From assembly GCF_009933135.1 (NCBI RefSeq), contig NZ_MAEH01000003.1, positions 21,576 through 85,575 of the forward strand: a DNA stretch of 64,000 nt, given 5' to 3'. Below are positions 52,636 through 60,540 of the stretch, in pieces; position 1 is the stretch's first letter, and every line of letters begins with the position of its first letter. Below the pieces are notes generated by a model. The model was given only the letters and a program-made list of their open reading frames with translations. It was not told where the DNA came from and did not search any database. The position numbers and the translations under genes were made by a program. Origin of the DNA: Candidatus Enterococcus leclercqii (lineage in GTDB: Bacteria; Bacillota; Bacilli; Lactobacillales; Enterococcaceae).

Positions 52636-53208
52636 TTGAAACCCATTTTTTTTAGGAGCTAGGGCGGAGCTGGAATCTTTAAAAAAATTCCAATTTTTCT
52701 TTGTCCAGTCGGGCCCATTGTTCCTATTTGTCATGGGTTCATTTTTTCCAGTGTGCTTAGGTCGTTTGCTGTGGTTATGCCTTAGATCGGGGCTGACAAT
52801 AGGTAAAGGGCGGCCGCTTTTGCCGCTTGTATACCCTTTACCTATTGCCAGTTTTGATCTATAACCACATGCAGCAAACAACCTTAGCACACTAAAAATG
52901 AGACCAGAATAGGAGCGGCGAGTGACGGACAAAGCAAAATTCGCTCGGAATTTTCAGGCGGGTGGTTTTCCCGCCGTCTTGCGAGAAGTCGAAGCTATGC
53001 TTCGAGCAAGACCTTTCAATCCTTTTGCTTTTTTGCCCTGGCAAAAATGACTGAATCGGCTGACTTGGCGGAGGAACGCAGCCAACCAAAGCAACTGCGA
53101 CTGGCGAAGGCACGTAGCCATCAAGCGGTTAGATTCTGTCACTAGGCAAAAGAAGACTGTCGCGTTTTGAGCCAAGGGCAACCGCACCGCAGGCGAAGTG
53201 ACAGTCTT
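52636..53208 (+). ncRNA. Large structured RNA element A (about 573 nt)
   Basis: Intergenic, GC-richer than its neighbours, and packed with helices matching elements B, C and D. 5' domain: AGTGTGCT.AGGT/ACCT.AGCACACT and TGGTTAT/ATAACCA, closing TAGATC-GGGG-CTG with CAG-TTTT-GATCTA (four adjacent G-U pairs, plus strand only), then CAATAGGTAAAGGG/CCCTTTACCTATTG. 3' domain: GTCTTGC/GCAAGAC, CGAAGC/GCTTCG, TGACTGAATC/GATTCTGTCA, TTGGC/GCCAA and final AAGACTGTCGC/GTGACAGTCTT. Between copies the bases change in pairs. Antisense open frames are by-products. Ends are approximate; the promoter is not identified. Confidence 0.72.
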
Positions 53209-53222
53209 GCCCTTAGTGATCT

Positions 53223-53257
53223 TGAAGGTAGAGCGATCACGGTTTTCGCTCTACCTT
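53223..53257 (-). terminator. Hairpin after the 230-aa gene
   Basis: GAAGGTAGAGCG/CGCTCTACCTTC stem lies directly beyond the stop at 53263. No T-run, so termination efficiency is uncertain. Confidence 0.45.
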
Positions 53258-53262
53258 CTGCT

Positions 53263-53955
53263 TTAGTTTAAAAGGGCCTCAACAGCTTTTTTGTCTTCCT
53301 CTGAATAAGGGTAATAACGTTTTGAAGGGAAGAAATTGCCGTTTTCGTCGATTTCCAAAGCTACTTTTCTTAGTCCTTTCACGAAATAATAAATTGGTTT
53401 TTTCTTCCATTGAACAACTGAACCGGATGCTATCAATTGTTCAGTTTTAGGACTAAGGGTTTTCTTTTCATCACGCTCTTTCATACTTTCTAGGGATTTA
53501 ATTTTATTTTTTAACTGCGTAATTTTCGTGCCATAGGTGGCCGCTTTGTTTACTGGTTTCGTTTTGTTATAGGCTTTTGCCTTTTCATTTGCTTCCTCAA
53601 GTTCATTCAGCTGTTGCTTAAAATACTCGAGATTATTCACGCTTGTTCTTGCGCCAACACTGGCCGCACCTGAGCGTCCTACAACAGCAACATCTTGAAT
53701 AAGTTCATTCTGTACTTTAAATCTTTCTACTTTTTCCAACATTTCGACACGATCTTCTTGCTTTTCTTGTTCCTTTAACAGCTTTCTTGCTCTTGCCACC
53801 TTTCTGTTGATTGGGGCATAAATATCTCTTCGCCCGATAATATTCGGCTGTCCAAAGGGAATTCTTTCCCGTTCACTGCGGATACTGTCTTGTAATTGGT
53901 TTTGCGTGTCATTTAATCGTTCCAGCTTTCTTTTGGCCTGCTCCAGTTTATTCAT
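53263..53955 (-). CDS. Coiled-coil plasmid protein (230 aa)
   Basis: ATG 53955 (MNKLEQAKRKLERLND) after GTGGGAG. Residues 1-165 are mainly charged helices and coiled coil; the last 60 form a small domain (VVQWKKKPIYYFVKGLRKVA). A 3' fragment of a homologue lies at 30159-30278. It follows structured element B. Function unknown; the context is conjugation/replication accessory genes. Confidence 0.7.
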   Translation of the reverse strand: MNKLEQAKRKLERLNDTQNQLQDSIRSERERIPFGQPNIIGRRDIYAPINRKVARARKLLKEQEKQEDRVEMLEKVERFKVQNELIQDVAVVGRSGAASVGARTSVNNLEYFKQQLNELEEANEKAKAYNKTKPVNKAATYGTKITQLKNKIKSLESMKERDEKKTLSPKTEQLIASGSVVQWKKKPIYYFVKGLRKVALEIDENGNFFPSKRYYPYSEEDKKAVEALLN

Positions 53956-53980
53956 CTTAACTCCCACTTTCTTTCATGAT

Positions 53981-54556
53981 TTTTGAAACCATTTTTTTTA
54001 GGATCTAGGGCGGAGCTGGAATCTTTTGAAAAAATTCCAATTTTGATTTGTCCAGTCGTCCCTTTTGTTCCTATTTGTTATGGGTTCATTTTTTCCAGTG
54101 TGCTTAGGTCGTTTGCTGTGGTTATGCCATAGATCGGGCCCGGTGACAGGTAAAGGGCGGCCGGTTTAGCCGCTCGTATACCCTTTACCTGTCACCGGGT
54201 TTGATCTATAACCACATGCAGCAAACAACCTTAGCACGCTAAAAATGAGACCAGAATAGGCGCAGACATTGACGGACAAAGCAAAATTTGCCCGGAATTT
54301 TCAGGCGGGTGGTTTTCCCGCCGTCTTGCGAGAAGTCGGAGCTATGCTTCGAGCAAGACCTTCCAATCCTTTTGGCCTTTTTGCATAGGCAAAAATGGTG
54401 AGGTCGGCCGACTTGGCGGAGGAACGCAGCCAACCAAGGCAAGTGCGACTGGCGAAGGAACGTAGCCACAAAGCAGTTAGACCTTGCCACTAGCCAAAAG
54501 AAAACTGTCGCGTCTTGAGCCAAGGGCAACTGCACCGTAGGCGAAGCGTCAGTTTT
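53981..54556 (+). ncRNA. Large structured RNA element B (about 576 nt)
   Basis: Same subtype as A over the full length. Compensatory differences from A include GTGACAGG/CCTGTCAC in place of CAATAGG/CCTATTG, GGGC/GTTT in place of GGGG/TTTT (G-U to C-G), and TGGTGAGGTC/GACCTTGCCA in place of TGACTGAATC/GATTCTGTCA. Final stem AAAACTG/CAGTTTT. AGTGTGCT against AGCACGCT gives a wobble valid only on the plus strand. Lies between the PcfJ gene end and the 230-aa gene start. Confidence 0.72.
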
Positions 54557-54569
54557 AACCGATAAGCGG

Positions 54570-54605
54570 CTTACCAGAATGATGTGTTTTTCATCACTCT
54601 GGTAA
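54570..54605 (-). terminator. Hairpin after the PcfJ gene
   Basis: TTACCAGA.TGATG pairs with CATCA.TCTGGTAA, just downstream of the minus-strand PcfJ-like gene. No T-run on the minus strand. Confidence 0.45.
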
Positions 54606-54613
54606 ACGTCCTA

Positions 54614-55939
54614 TCAGTGTGCGGTTTTGACCCAATTTTCTATTACCTCTTCGATTTCAGGAGGTGCCGCATGATTTCTCTTCCCACGCAATTGAACAAT
54701 ATGGTGATTTTTCATCTCTAGGGTAAGATAAGGTTCATCTAATTGGTTGGCTTTCCGAACAAAGAGAATCGTTGTTTCTCCTTGGGCATGTCTTCGAATA
54801 TATTGCTGACCTCCGACACAATGTCGGAGTGTCTTTCCTTCCACTAATAACTCACCGATTTCTTTTGGAGCAACAATTTGAACCTCACCTAATCGTCTTT
54901 CAAGTCCTTTTAGTTGCTTTACTCGGTCATTAAACTCTTTTTCATACACTTTATTATTTTTGACGCCTATCAGATTTACTTTCTCGTCATGCGCTTTTCT
55001 AAAGTCTTTTGGCATAGCGTTCCCTTTATCTACACCGATTCCAAGTTCGTCTAACATATTGAGATAGTCCACATACATGCCAAAATCAAGATCTTGTGCA
55101 ATTGCCCATTTTTGAAAGCTGTTTATCCCCACACAAGCCGGTATTTTCTTCAAGTCCTGTACGGTCAGGATATTTTCAATTCCTGATATTGGCTTTCCAT
55201 GACGTTTTCGGAGTGCTTCACCTAGCCGTAATTCTTGATAAGTGATTGTAGAATTTTTCAAAATACCTTTGTGTCGATAGAGCCATTTCATGTTAACGGT
55301 TCGATAGTCAATACCTGTAACCCAACGACCACCAACTTTATGTCTCATTTCAAACAACACCTCGTCCGCAAATCTATCTGCATGAATGAGTTGTAAGAAC
55401 TCAATTTCATGTCGATATTTGTACGCATGTCCCAACTGTTGCCAAGAAATTTCTTTTAAGTTGCAGTATCTCAACGGAGAACTTTTCGTAATTTTTTCTC
55501 GCCACCTGTTTAGATAAAACTGAGTATTGGTGTAGTACCCACTCATGAACCCATACAGCTGTTGCAGGCCACTTCTCCAACGATTACCACATTGATGAAC
55601 TTGATAATGAATATCGTCACAGAAGCACTCTAGATTTGTCCGTCTGATTTCATAGGTTTCTTCGCCATTCTCAACCCCACACCAAATACCAAAAGACTGA
55701 ATCTCGATACGTGTTTTGCTACTCAGAACGATTGCGAACGGGTAAAATTTTTCCGGTATATTTAGATTCGACGCTTTCGTCAGTCGCTTCGAAATCAAAG
55801 GCGCTTCCGGTCGTGTCGTGGAGACAATCGTCCGGTCTTTGTTCGCCCAGCGATAGCCAGTAATTTGCGAACTACACCACTTGAAAAACCCTTTCGGTGG
55901 TGTGAGTGGTTTAAATGGATAATCGTATGCGATTTTCAT
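54614..55939 (-). CDS. pcfJ: PcfJ-domain protein
   Basis: 441 aa. The C-terminal third carries the PcfJ signature: VAPKEIGELLVEGKTLRHCVGGQ, then QGETTILFVRKANQLDEPYLTLEM and NHHIVQLRGKRNHAAP. It is found in pCF10-type conjugative plasmids and ICEs near transfer genes; biochemical role unknown. Five bases separate it from the PcfK-like gene and there is no own ribosome site, so translation is probably coupled. Confidence 0.87.
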   Translation of the reverse strand: MKIAYDYPFKPLTPPKGFFKWCSSQITGYRWANKDRTIVSTTRPEAPLISKRLTKASNLNIPEKFYPFAIVLSSKTRIEIQSFGIWCGVENGEETYEIRRTNLECFCDDIHYQVHQCGNRWRSGLQQLYGFMSGYYTNTQFYLNRWREKITKSSPLRYCNLKEISWQQLGHAYKYRHEIEFLQLIHADRFADEVLFEMRHKVGGRWVTGIDYRTVNMKWLYRHKGILKNSTITYQELRLGEALRKRHGKPISGIENILTVQDLKKIPACVGINSFQKWAIAQDLDFGMYVDYLNMLDELGIGVDKGNAMPKDFRKAHDEKVNLIGVKNNKVYEKEFNDRVKQLKGLERRLGEVQIVAPKEIGELLVEGKTLRHCVGGQQYIRRHAQGETTILFVRKANQLDEPYLTLEMKNHHIVQLRGKRNHAAPPEIEEVIENWVKTAH

Positions 55940-55944
55940 AGTAG

Positions 55945-56712
55945 TTAGAACAGACTAATTTGCTGTTCTTCCTCCTTTCGTTCTGTTTCAATCACTTGAG
56001 GTGTTGGTGTGGTCTGCATGGTTCCCTTCACTGAACTTGAATTTTTCACTTCAATATCAGTCGTGTAATATTCCCTTACCCACTGAAAAACGACTTCATC
56101 ACTTACCATCATAGCGGACTGTTTTCCTTTGCTTGCTGAAGCTTTCTGAATACAAAATTGAACCAATTCGGATAGGGACCTTTCTTCTTTTAAGACACCA
56201 ATTAATAACTCAGAATCTTCTTGTTGCTCTAACCAACTCGCAAGCCTTGTTTCAGTTGGGTTTTCAGACGTTTCTAGTTGTATTTTTAGGTACTCTTTCA
56301 CTGCCCCTCTCAAATCGAGGTCAACTCCCTGTTCCGAGTGTTCAGGTGGCGAAAAAAAGTTGTGGTAAGCAATTTCATCACAGAGAACCAGCCACGTTTC
56401 TTTCCCTAGTCCGTCCACTGCTATATGGACAGGAGAATAGCCACCTTCCAATCCGACTGTCGCAACGACTGTTTGGTCAGGATAGACCTCTAATCGTTCC
56501 AAAAACTCCCCCACAGTCTTCATTTTGACCGAAGGTGCCGCAATCAACGTGACCCATGAAATACTTCGTTCACCTTTTTGCTGGTGGTCGATACGAAAAT
56601 CAATTGCCGCATACCCAAGCGTTTCATCAAAAATCGAGAGCTGTTTTTTCAGGTTCTCCTTCCTCAAAGCAGACTTCAAGTCTGCCATTCGTTTGATAGT
56701 GTCCTTTTTCAT
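55945..56712 (-). CDS. pcfK: PcfK-like protein with N-terminal extension
   Basis: 255 aa from ATG 56712 (MKKDTIKRMADLKSAL), after AAAGGAGC. The C-terminal 130 residues follow the PcfK pattern (VKEYLKIQLETSE, SLSELVQFCIQKASASKGKQ, SDEVVFQWVREYYTTDIEV). The N-terminal part (1-130) has a separate alpha/beta region that I cannot name. It pairs with PcfJ and lies directly downstream of structured element C. Confidence 0.75.
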   Translation of the reverse strand: MKKDTIKRMADLKSALRKENLKKQLSIFDETLGYAAIDFRIDHQQKGERSISWVTLIAAPSVKMKTVGEFLERLEVYPDQTVVATVGLEGGYSPVHIAVDGLGKETWLVLCDEIAYHNFFSPPEHSEQGVDLDLRGAVKEYLKIQLETSENPTETRLASWLEQQEDSELLIGVLKEERSLSELVQFCIQKASASKGKQSAMMVSDEVVFQWVREYYTTDIEVKNSSSVKGTMQTTPTPQVIETERKEEEQQISLF

Positions 56713-56723
56713 GGTTTTCGCTC

Positions 56724-57233
56724 CTTTTGGTCTTTGCGCTATACAGGTGGTAGCCAAAGGCTGAATTTTTTGCGTTTTGTTGCGAAGCTTTTACCATGCA
56801 GCAGAAAGTAGGCAAGGGGGCGTAGCCCTTTAGCTTGCCCTTGCCTACTTTCGAAGCCACTTGCGAGAATCAGAATGAGCAGGCGCAGCCTGGAGGCTCG
56901 TTCTGATTCGCAGCTAGTCGGCGTCTGCAATGGTAAAAATGTAGCGCAAAACCAAAAAATTCAAATAAGGGAACCCGGCACGGGTTCCTACCGCTTTTAG
57001 ATCCGGAGAAGTCAAAGCTATGCTTCGACGGATCTCTTCTAATCCTTTTGGTCTTTTTGCGTAGGCAAAAATGGTGAGGTCGGCCGACTTGGCGGAGGAA
57101 CGCAGCCAACCAAGGCAATTGCGACTGGCGAAGGCACGTAGCCACCAAGCAGTTAGACCTTGCCACTAGCCAAAAGAAAACAGACGCGTTTTGAGCCAAG
57201 GGCGACTGCACCGCAGGCGAAGCGGCTGTTTTG
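56724..57233 (+). ncRNA. Large structured RNA element C (about 510 nt)
   Basis: Second subtype (C/D). The 5' domain is closed by TTTTGGT.TTTGCGCTA (56725-56741) with TAGCGCAAAACCAAAA (56942-56957), and encloses GAAAGTAGGCAAGGG/CCCTTGCCTACTTTC and CAGAATGAGC/GCTCGTTCTG. Then GGAACCCG/CGGGTTCC, AGATCCG/CGGATCT and the same 3' domain as A and B (TTGGC/GCCAA, TGGC/GCCA, final AAAACAG/CTGTTTT then TGTCC). Its start overlaps the ribosome site of the PcfK-like gene on the other strand. Confidence 0.72.
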
Positions 57234-57244
57234 TCCGATAACCC

Positions 57245-57276
57245 AAAAAGACTGCCTTATTATCAGGCAGTCTTAA
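57245..57276 (-). terminator. Terminator of the radC-like gene
   Basis: Minus strand AAGACTGCCT-GATAAT-AAGGCAGTCTT followed by TTTGGG, ending between the RadC stop and element C. Confidence 0.7.
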
Positions 57277-57279
57277 TCG

Positions 57280-57747
57280 TTAGTTCCAATAACCTTCCTC
57301 ACGTAAGGAAAGGTAATTTTTTTGACCGACAATAATATGGTCAAGTAGTTCAATACCCATCACTTCGCCGGCTTTTATTAATCGATTGGTAAACTGAATA
57401 TCGTTTTCACTAGGTGTTGTATTTCCTGAAGGGTGATTATGTGAAATCATAATTCTAGCGGCATTTGCCAATATAGCACGTTGGAAAATGCAGCGTGGGT
57501 GGGCAACTGACTGATTCAATGTCCCCACATGAACGATTGAAAAATGGGTAATTTCGTTTTTCGTATTCAGACACAGTAGCGCAAGGTGTTCTTGTGCATA
57601 GTCACCAATTTCTTCAATCAACCAATTTCCAACCTCAAAGGAACTTCTCACTTTTTCGATAGGCAAACTTTTTTCGGCTACTACCATTTTTAGTGTGACA
57701 ATATCAACAATTTTCTTTTCGTTATACATAACTGTAGTTGGTTCCAT
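57280..57747 (-). CDS. radC: RadC-like JAB/MPN-domain protein
   Basis: 155 aa, shorter than chromosomal RadC because the N-terminal HhH region is absent. The JAMM metal site is visible: Glu53, HNHPSGN (His103, His105, Ser107) and Asp116. RadC-like proteins are frequent on conjugative elements, possibly acting on DNA, though no clear enzymatic role is established. Its AAAAGGAG ribosome site adjoins element D. Confidence 0.88.
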   Translation of the reverse strand: MEPTTVMYNEKKIVDIVTLKMVVAEKSLPIEKVRSSFEVGNWLIEEIGDYAQEHLALLCLNTKNEITHFSIVHVGTLNQSVAHPRCIFQRAILANAARIMISHNHPSGNTTPSENDIQFTNRLIKAGEVMGIELLDHIIVGQKNYLSLREEGYWN

Positions 57748-57761
57748 TTTTTTGACCTTCT

Positions 57762-58281
57762 CCTTTTGGTCTTTGCGCTACACAGGCGGTAGCCAAAGGC
57801 TGAATTTTTTGCGTTTTGTTGCGAAGCTTTTACCATGCAGCAGCCAGGTGGCAAGGGTGGCGTAGCCACGTAGCTTGCCCTTGCCGCCTGGCGAAGCCAC
57901 TTGCGAGAAATAGAATGAGTAGGCGCAGCCTGGAGGCTCATTCTGTTTCGCAGCTAGTCGGCGTCTGCAATGGTAAAAATGTAGCGCAAAACCAAAAAAT
58001 TCAAATAAGGGAACCCGTGCCGGGTTCCTACCGCTTTTAGATCCGGAGAAGTCGGAGCTATGCTTCGATGGATCTCTTCTAATCCTTTTGGCCTTTTTGC
58101 TTTGCAAAAATGGTGAGGTCGGCCGACTTGGCGGAGGAACGCAGCCAACCAAGGCAATTGCGACTGGCGAAGGCACGTAGCCACCAAGCAGTTAGACCTT
58201 GCCACCAGCCAAAAGAAAACTGTTGCGCTTTGAGCCAAGGGCGACTGCCCGCAAGCGAAGCAACAGTTTTGTCCTTTTTTG
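57762..58281 (+). ncRNA. Large structured RNA element D (about 510 nt)
   Basis: Same subtype as C. Paired changes relative to C: GCCAGGTGGC/GCCGCCTGGC for GAAAGTAGGC/GCCTACTTTC (four positions), TAGAATGAGT/GCTCATTCTG for CAGAATGAGC/GCTCGTTCTG, and AGATCCG/TGGATCT. Final stem AAAACTGTTGC/GCAACAGTTTT is followed by GTCCTTTTTT, a plausible intrinsic terminator on the plus strand. Divergent from radC. Confidence 0.74.
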
Positions 58282-58324
58282 TTTCTTTCTTTGCCACAGA
58301 TCACTCGTTTTCTTCTTCAAGACC

Positions 58325-58372
58325 AAATAAAAAAAGTAGAAACCAACCGATAGTATCGGGTAGTTTCTACCT
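58325..58372 (-). terminator. Terminator of the RelBE operon
   Basis: Minus strand GTAGAAAC...CCGATA/TATCGG...GTTTCTAC followed by seven T. About 70 bp beyond the toxin stop. Confidence 0.75.
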
Positions 58373-58439
58373 GTGGTATTATGCAAAATTCAAAAGATTA
58401 TACATTGACTTTCGAAACTCTACTTCGTTCCAAAAACGG

Positions 58440-58709
58440 TTATCTTTTATATATTGTACTTCTATGTCCAATTGAGAATATCTGGATTTCAATTTCAGAA
58501 TCACAAATATTAGCCAATATTCGATAGTTTCCAATTCGATAGCGCCATTCCCCACTCTTATTTCCAGTCAAACCTTTTCCGTGCTGACGTGGGTCAGTCG
58601 TATTTTCTAAATTCTTTCGGATCCAGGCGACAATTATTTTGGCTTGGTTTCTGTCCATTTTTTTTAATTGCTTCTGGGCTTGCGGCATGTAAATGACTTT
58701 ATAATTCAT
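58440..58709 (-). CDS. relE: RelE/ParE-superfamily toxin
   Basis: 89 aa of the RelE fold: MNYKVIYMPQAQKQLKKMDR, ...GEWRYRIGNYRILANICDSE, ...IFSIGHRSTIYKR. The conserved Arg/Tyr set suits a ribosome-dependent mRNA interferase. Its ATG overlaps the antitoxin stop by 11 bp. Confidence 0.9.
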   Translation of the reverse strand: MNYKVIYMPQAQKQLKKMDRNQAKIIVAWIRKNLENTTDPRQHGKGLTGNKSGEWRYRIGNYRILANICDSEIEIQIFSIGHRSTIYKR

Positions 58710-58932
58710 TTAACAGTTTCTCCATTTCCTCTTGAGAAATACCAGTCTCTTTTTTCTCTTTGGAAACTTCAATTGCACTCCGTAAAGTCCGTAGATCGAT
58801 TTCATCTTCGATTTTATCCAGTACAGCATTTCGATAAAGTTCGGTCAATGAAGAATTGTGTGCTTTTGCATATTCTAATACCAGTTCTTTTTCATCGTCA
58901 GGAATCCTAAATGTAATGGTTGATTGAGACAT
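58699..58932 (-). CDS. relB: RelB-like antitoxin (DUF6290 family)
   Basis: 77 aa from ATG 58932, after GGAGGTAGAATC. N-terminal ribbon-helix-helix (MSQSTITFRIPDDEKELVLEYA), C-terminal toxin-binding helix (ISQEEMEKLLNEL). First gene of the operon under the promoter at 58964-58992. Confidence 0.87.
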   Translation of the reverse strand: MSQSTITFRIPDDEKELVLEYAKAHNSSLTELYRNAVLDKIEDEIDLRTLRSAIEVSKEKKETGISQEEMEKLLNEL

Positions 58933-58963
58933 GATTCTACCTCCGTTCATCATCTGTACTAAC

Positions 58964-59007
58964 ATTGTACTAAATAAAACTCATTTTGTCAATACAACGT
59001 TAGTACA
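58964..59007 (-). promoter_or_regulatory. RelBE promoter and operator
   Basis: Minus strand TTGACA (58992-58987), 17-nt spacer, TACAAT (58969-58964). Heptamers GTACTAA occur twice around the -10 and in inverted form (TTAGTAC) upstream of the -35 at about 59001, likely sites for the ribbon-helix-helix antitoxin. Confidence 0.75.
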
Positions 59008-59033
59008 AACAAGATTTGCATCATATCCATTAT

Positions 59034-60017
59034 TCAAATTCTTTGAGATAGCACGGTATCGCAAAATCTCTGACTGATCGTTTTAAGAAGCTGGTCATTT
59101 TGAAGAGTTTTTCGCCAGTTTTCAGGGATTGCTTCAAATCCGTAAAGAATACCCGCAAGAGCACCAGTTACGGCAGCAGTAGTATCAGTGTCCCCTCCTA
59201 GATTGACCGCAGTCAACATAGCTGCTTCATAACTATTCGTATTTTGGAGACACCACAATGCCGCTGAAAAGGTGTCTACCACATAGGCAGTAGAATTCGG
59301 CGCAGCCTTGTTTTGTTTGCCCTCTATAAGATCTCTTTCAAAATGATTTTCGTATTCTGACATCAAATCAGTAGACCCATTGTAATAGTGGACAAAGTTT
59401 TTGCCGGTTTCCTGCATGGCTTCGCCTAAAGCCATGCCTTGCAACAAATTTCTGATCAATTCACAATACAAAACGGAAGCTACTTGGCTACGTAAATGAC
59501 CGTGAGTCAGTCTGGTGCATTCCCGTACAACATCTGATCGCCGGTAAAAGTCGGTTTCTTCATACAATGAAAATGCCAACGGAAAAATTCGCATTAAAGC
59601 CCCGTTCCCATTTGCGGTTTCATCTGTTGAGCCAGCTTCTAGCGGTGAAAAACCCAATTCAAAACGAAGAATGGCCTGAGCACAGGTATCGCCAACATCA
59701 AACGCCTTTTGAAAAGGCGTGTAGGCACCTTCGTCGCGAAAGGCAACAAATTTTTCCATGAGTGTTCGCCAAGTGCCCTCTTCAGACAAATTCTCCATGA
59801 GAGCTAAGGTCATCGACGTATCATCACTCCAGGTCCCCGCTGGTTGATTCCAAGTCCCGTACCTAGCCATACCTGATACTTGAAATGTCCCTCGATAGCG
59901 AAATTCATAGGGAACGCCAAGTGCATCACCAACCACAAAACCGTAGAAGCTGCTTAGAAATTTTTCTCTTGACGCTAACTCTGACTGACCCAATTTCTCT
60001 GTAAACAATTTATCCAT
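59034..60017 (-). CDS. ADP-ribosylglycohydrolase (DraG-type) family protein
   Basis: 327 aa from ATG 60017 (MDKLFTEKLG). Metal-site motifs: GDALGVPYEF, WSDDTSMTLALMENL near residue 64, and GGDTDTTAAVTGALAGILYG near the C-terminus, the two-Mg ADP-ribosylhydrolase core. Such enzymes remove ADP-ribose from Arg or other acceptors. No ADP-ribosyltransferase is seen in the window. On mobile elements it may protect against ADP-ribosylating toxins; that is inference. Confidence 0.9.
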   Translation of the reverse strand: MDKLFTEKLGQSELASREKFLSSFYGFVVGDALGVPYEFRYRGTFQVSGMARYGTWNQPAGTWSDDTSMTLALMENLSEEGTWRTLMEKFVAFRDEGAYTPFQKAFDVGDTCAQAILRFELGFSPLEAGSTDETANGNGALMRIFPLAFSLYEETDFYRRSDVVRECTRLTHGHLRSQVASVLYCELIRNLLQGMALGEAMQETGKNFVHYYNGSTDLMSEYENHFERDLIEGKQNKAAPNSTAYVVDTFSAALWCLQNTNSYEAAMLTAVNLGGDTDTTAAVTGALAGILYGFEAIPENWRKTLQNDQLLKTISQRFCDTVLSQRI

Positions 60018-60105
60018 TTCTATTTCCACCTTCCCAATCGGTTGCATTCATTGACACAAAAAAGGAAGATTAGCCAGGACTAATCTTCCTTTTTTGTGTG
60101 AGTGA

Positions 60106-60291
60106 TTATTCATATTCACCACGGAGTTTATGTGCACAATCTTCACAGACATATCCTACACCCCAAGCACCGTTAGGCATAGAAGTAAGCTCAATTCCGC
60201 ACTCTTCGCAAGTGCCAAATCCTACCGCCTCTTCATCTTCTAAAAACTCTTCGTCAATTTTCTTCCATTTATTTTCGAGCGAATCACACAT
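60106..60291 (-). CDS. Small zinc-ribbon protein (61 aa)
   Basis: ATG 60291 (MCDSLENKWKK) after GAGGTTG. Acidic N-terminus and a CEEC...CEDC four-cysteine zinc site. No further domain. Confidence 0.6.
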   Translation of the reverse strand: MCDSLENKWKKIDEEFLEDEEAVGFGTCEECGIELTSMPNGAWGVGYVCEDCAHKLRGEYE

Positions 60292-60351
60292 TATTTTCAA
60301 CCTCACTTTCTACTTTCAAAATTCTTCTGTATCACACTCACTAAGGGAAAA

Positions 60352-60540
60352 TTATAAATATGGCAATAAAAACATTTTTACTACAAGCCAACCGCCATAG
60401 ATCAAAAGTCCCGTGAAAACAATTCTTACTGACTTTCTCACTAACCGCCGCAGCGTTCCCCAAAAGAATGAACGAATCAGGCCAGCACCAACTCCTGAAT
60501 AAGCAAGCGGAATGATCAGATCCCACAGCTCTCGTTTCAT
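60352..60540 (-). CDS. Small membrane protein (62 aa)
   Basis: The start ATG overlaps the upstream TGA (ATGA at 60537-60540), a sign of coupled translation. Two hydrophobic segments (LIIPLAYSGVGAGLIRSFFWG, FTGLLIYGGWLVVKMFLLPYL). Function unknown. Confidence 0.6.
   Translation of the reverse strand: MKRELWDLIIPLAYSGVGAGLIRSFFWGTLRRLVRKSVRIVFTGLLIYGGWLVVKMFLLPYL

Noticed and set aside
52892..58304. Several antisense open frames in the structured elements (repeated VARSNCLVATCLRQSQLPWL-like peptides)
   Set aside because: They arise because the four elements repeat. They have no ribosome sites, the sequence changes preserve RNA helices rather than codons, and lengths differ between copies.
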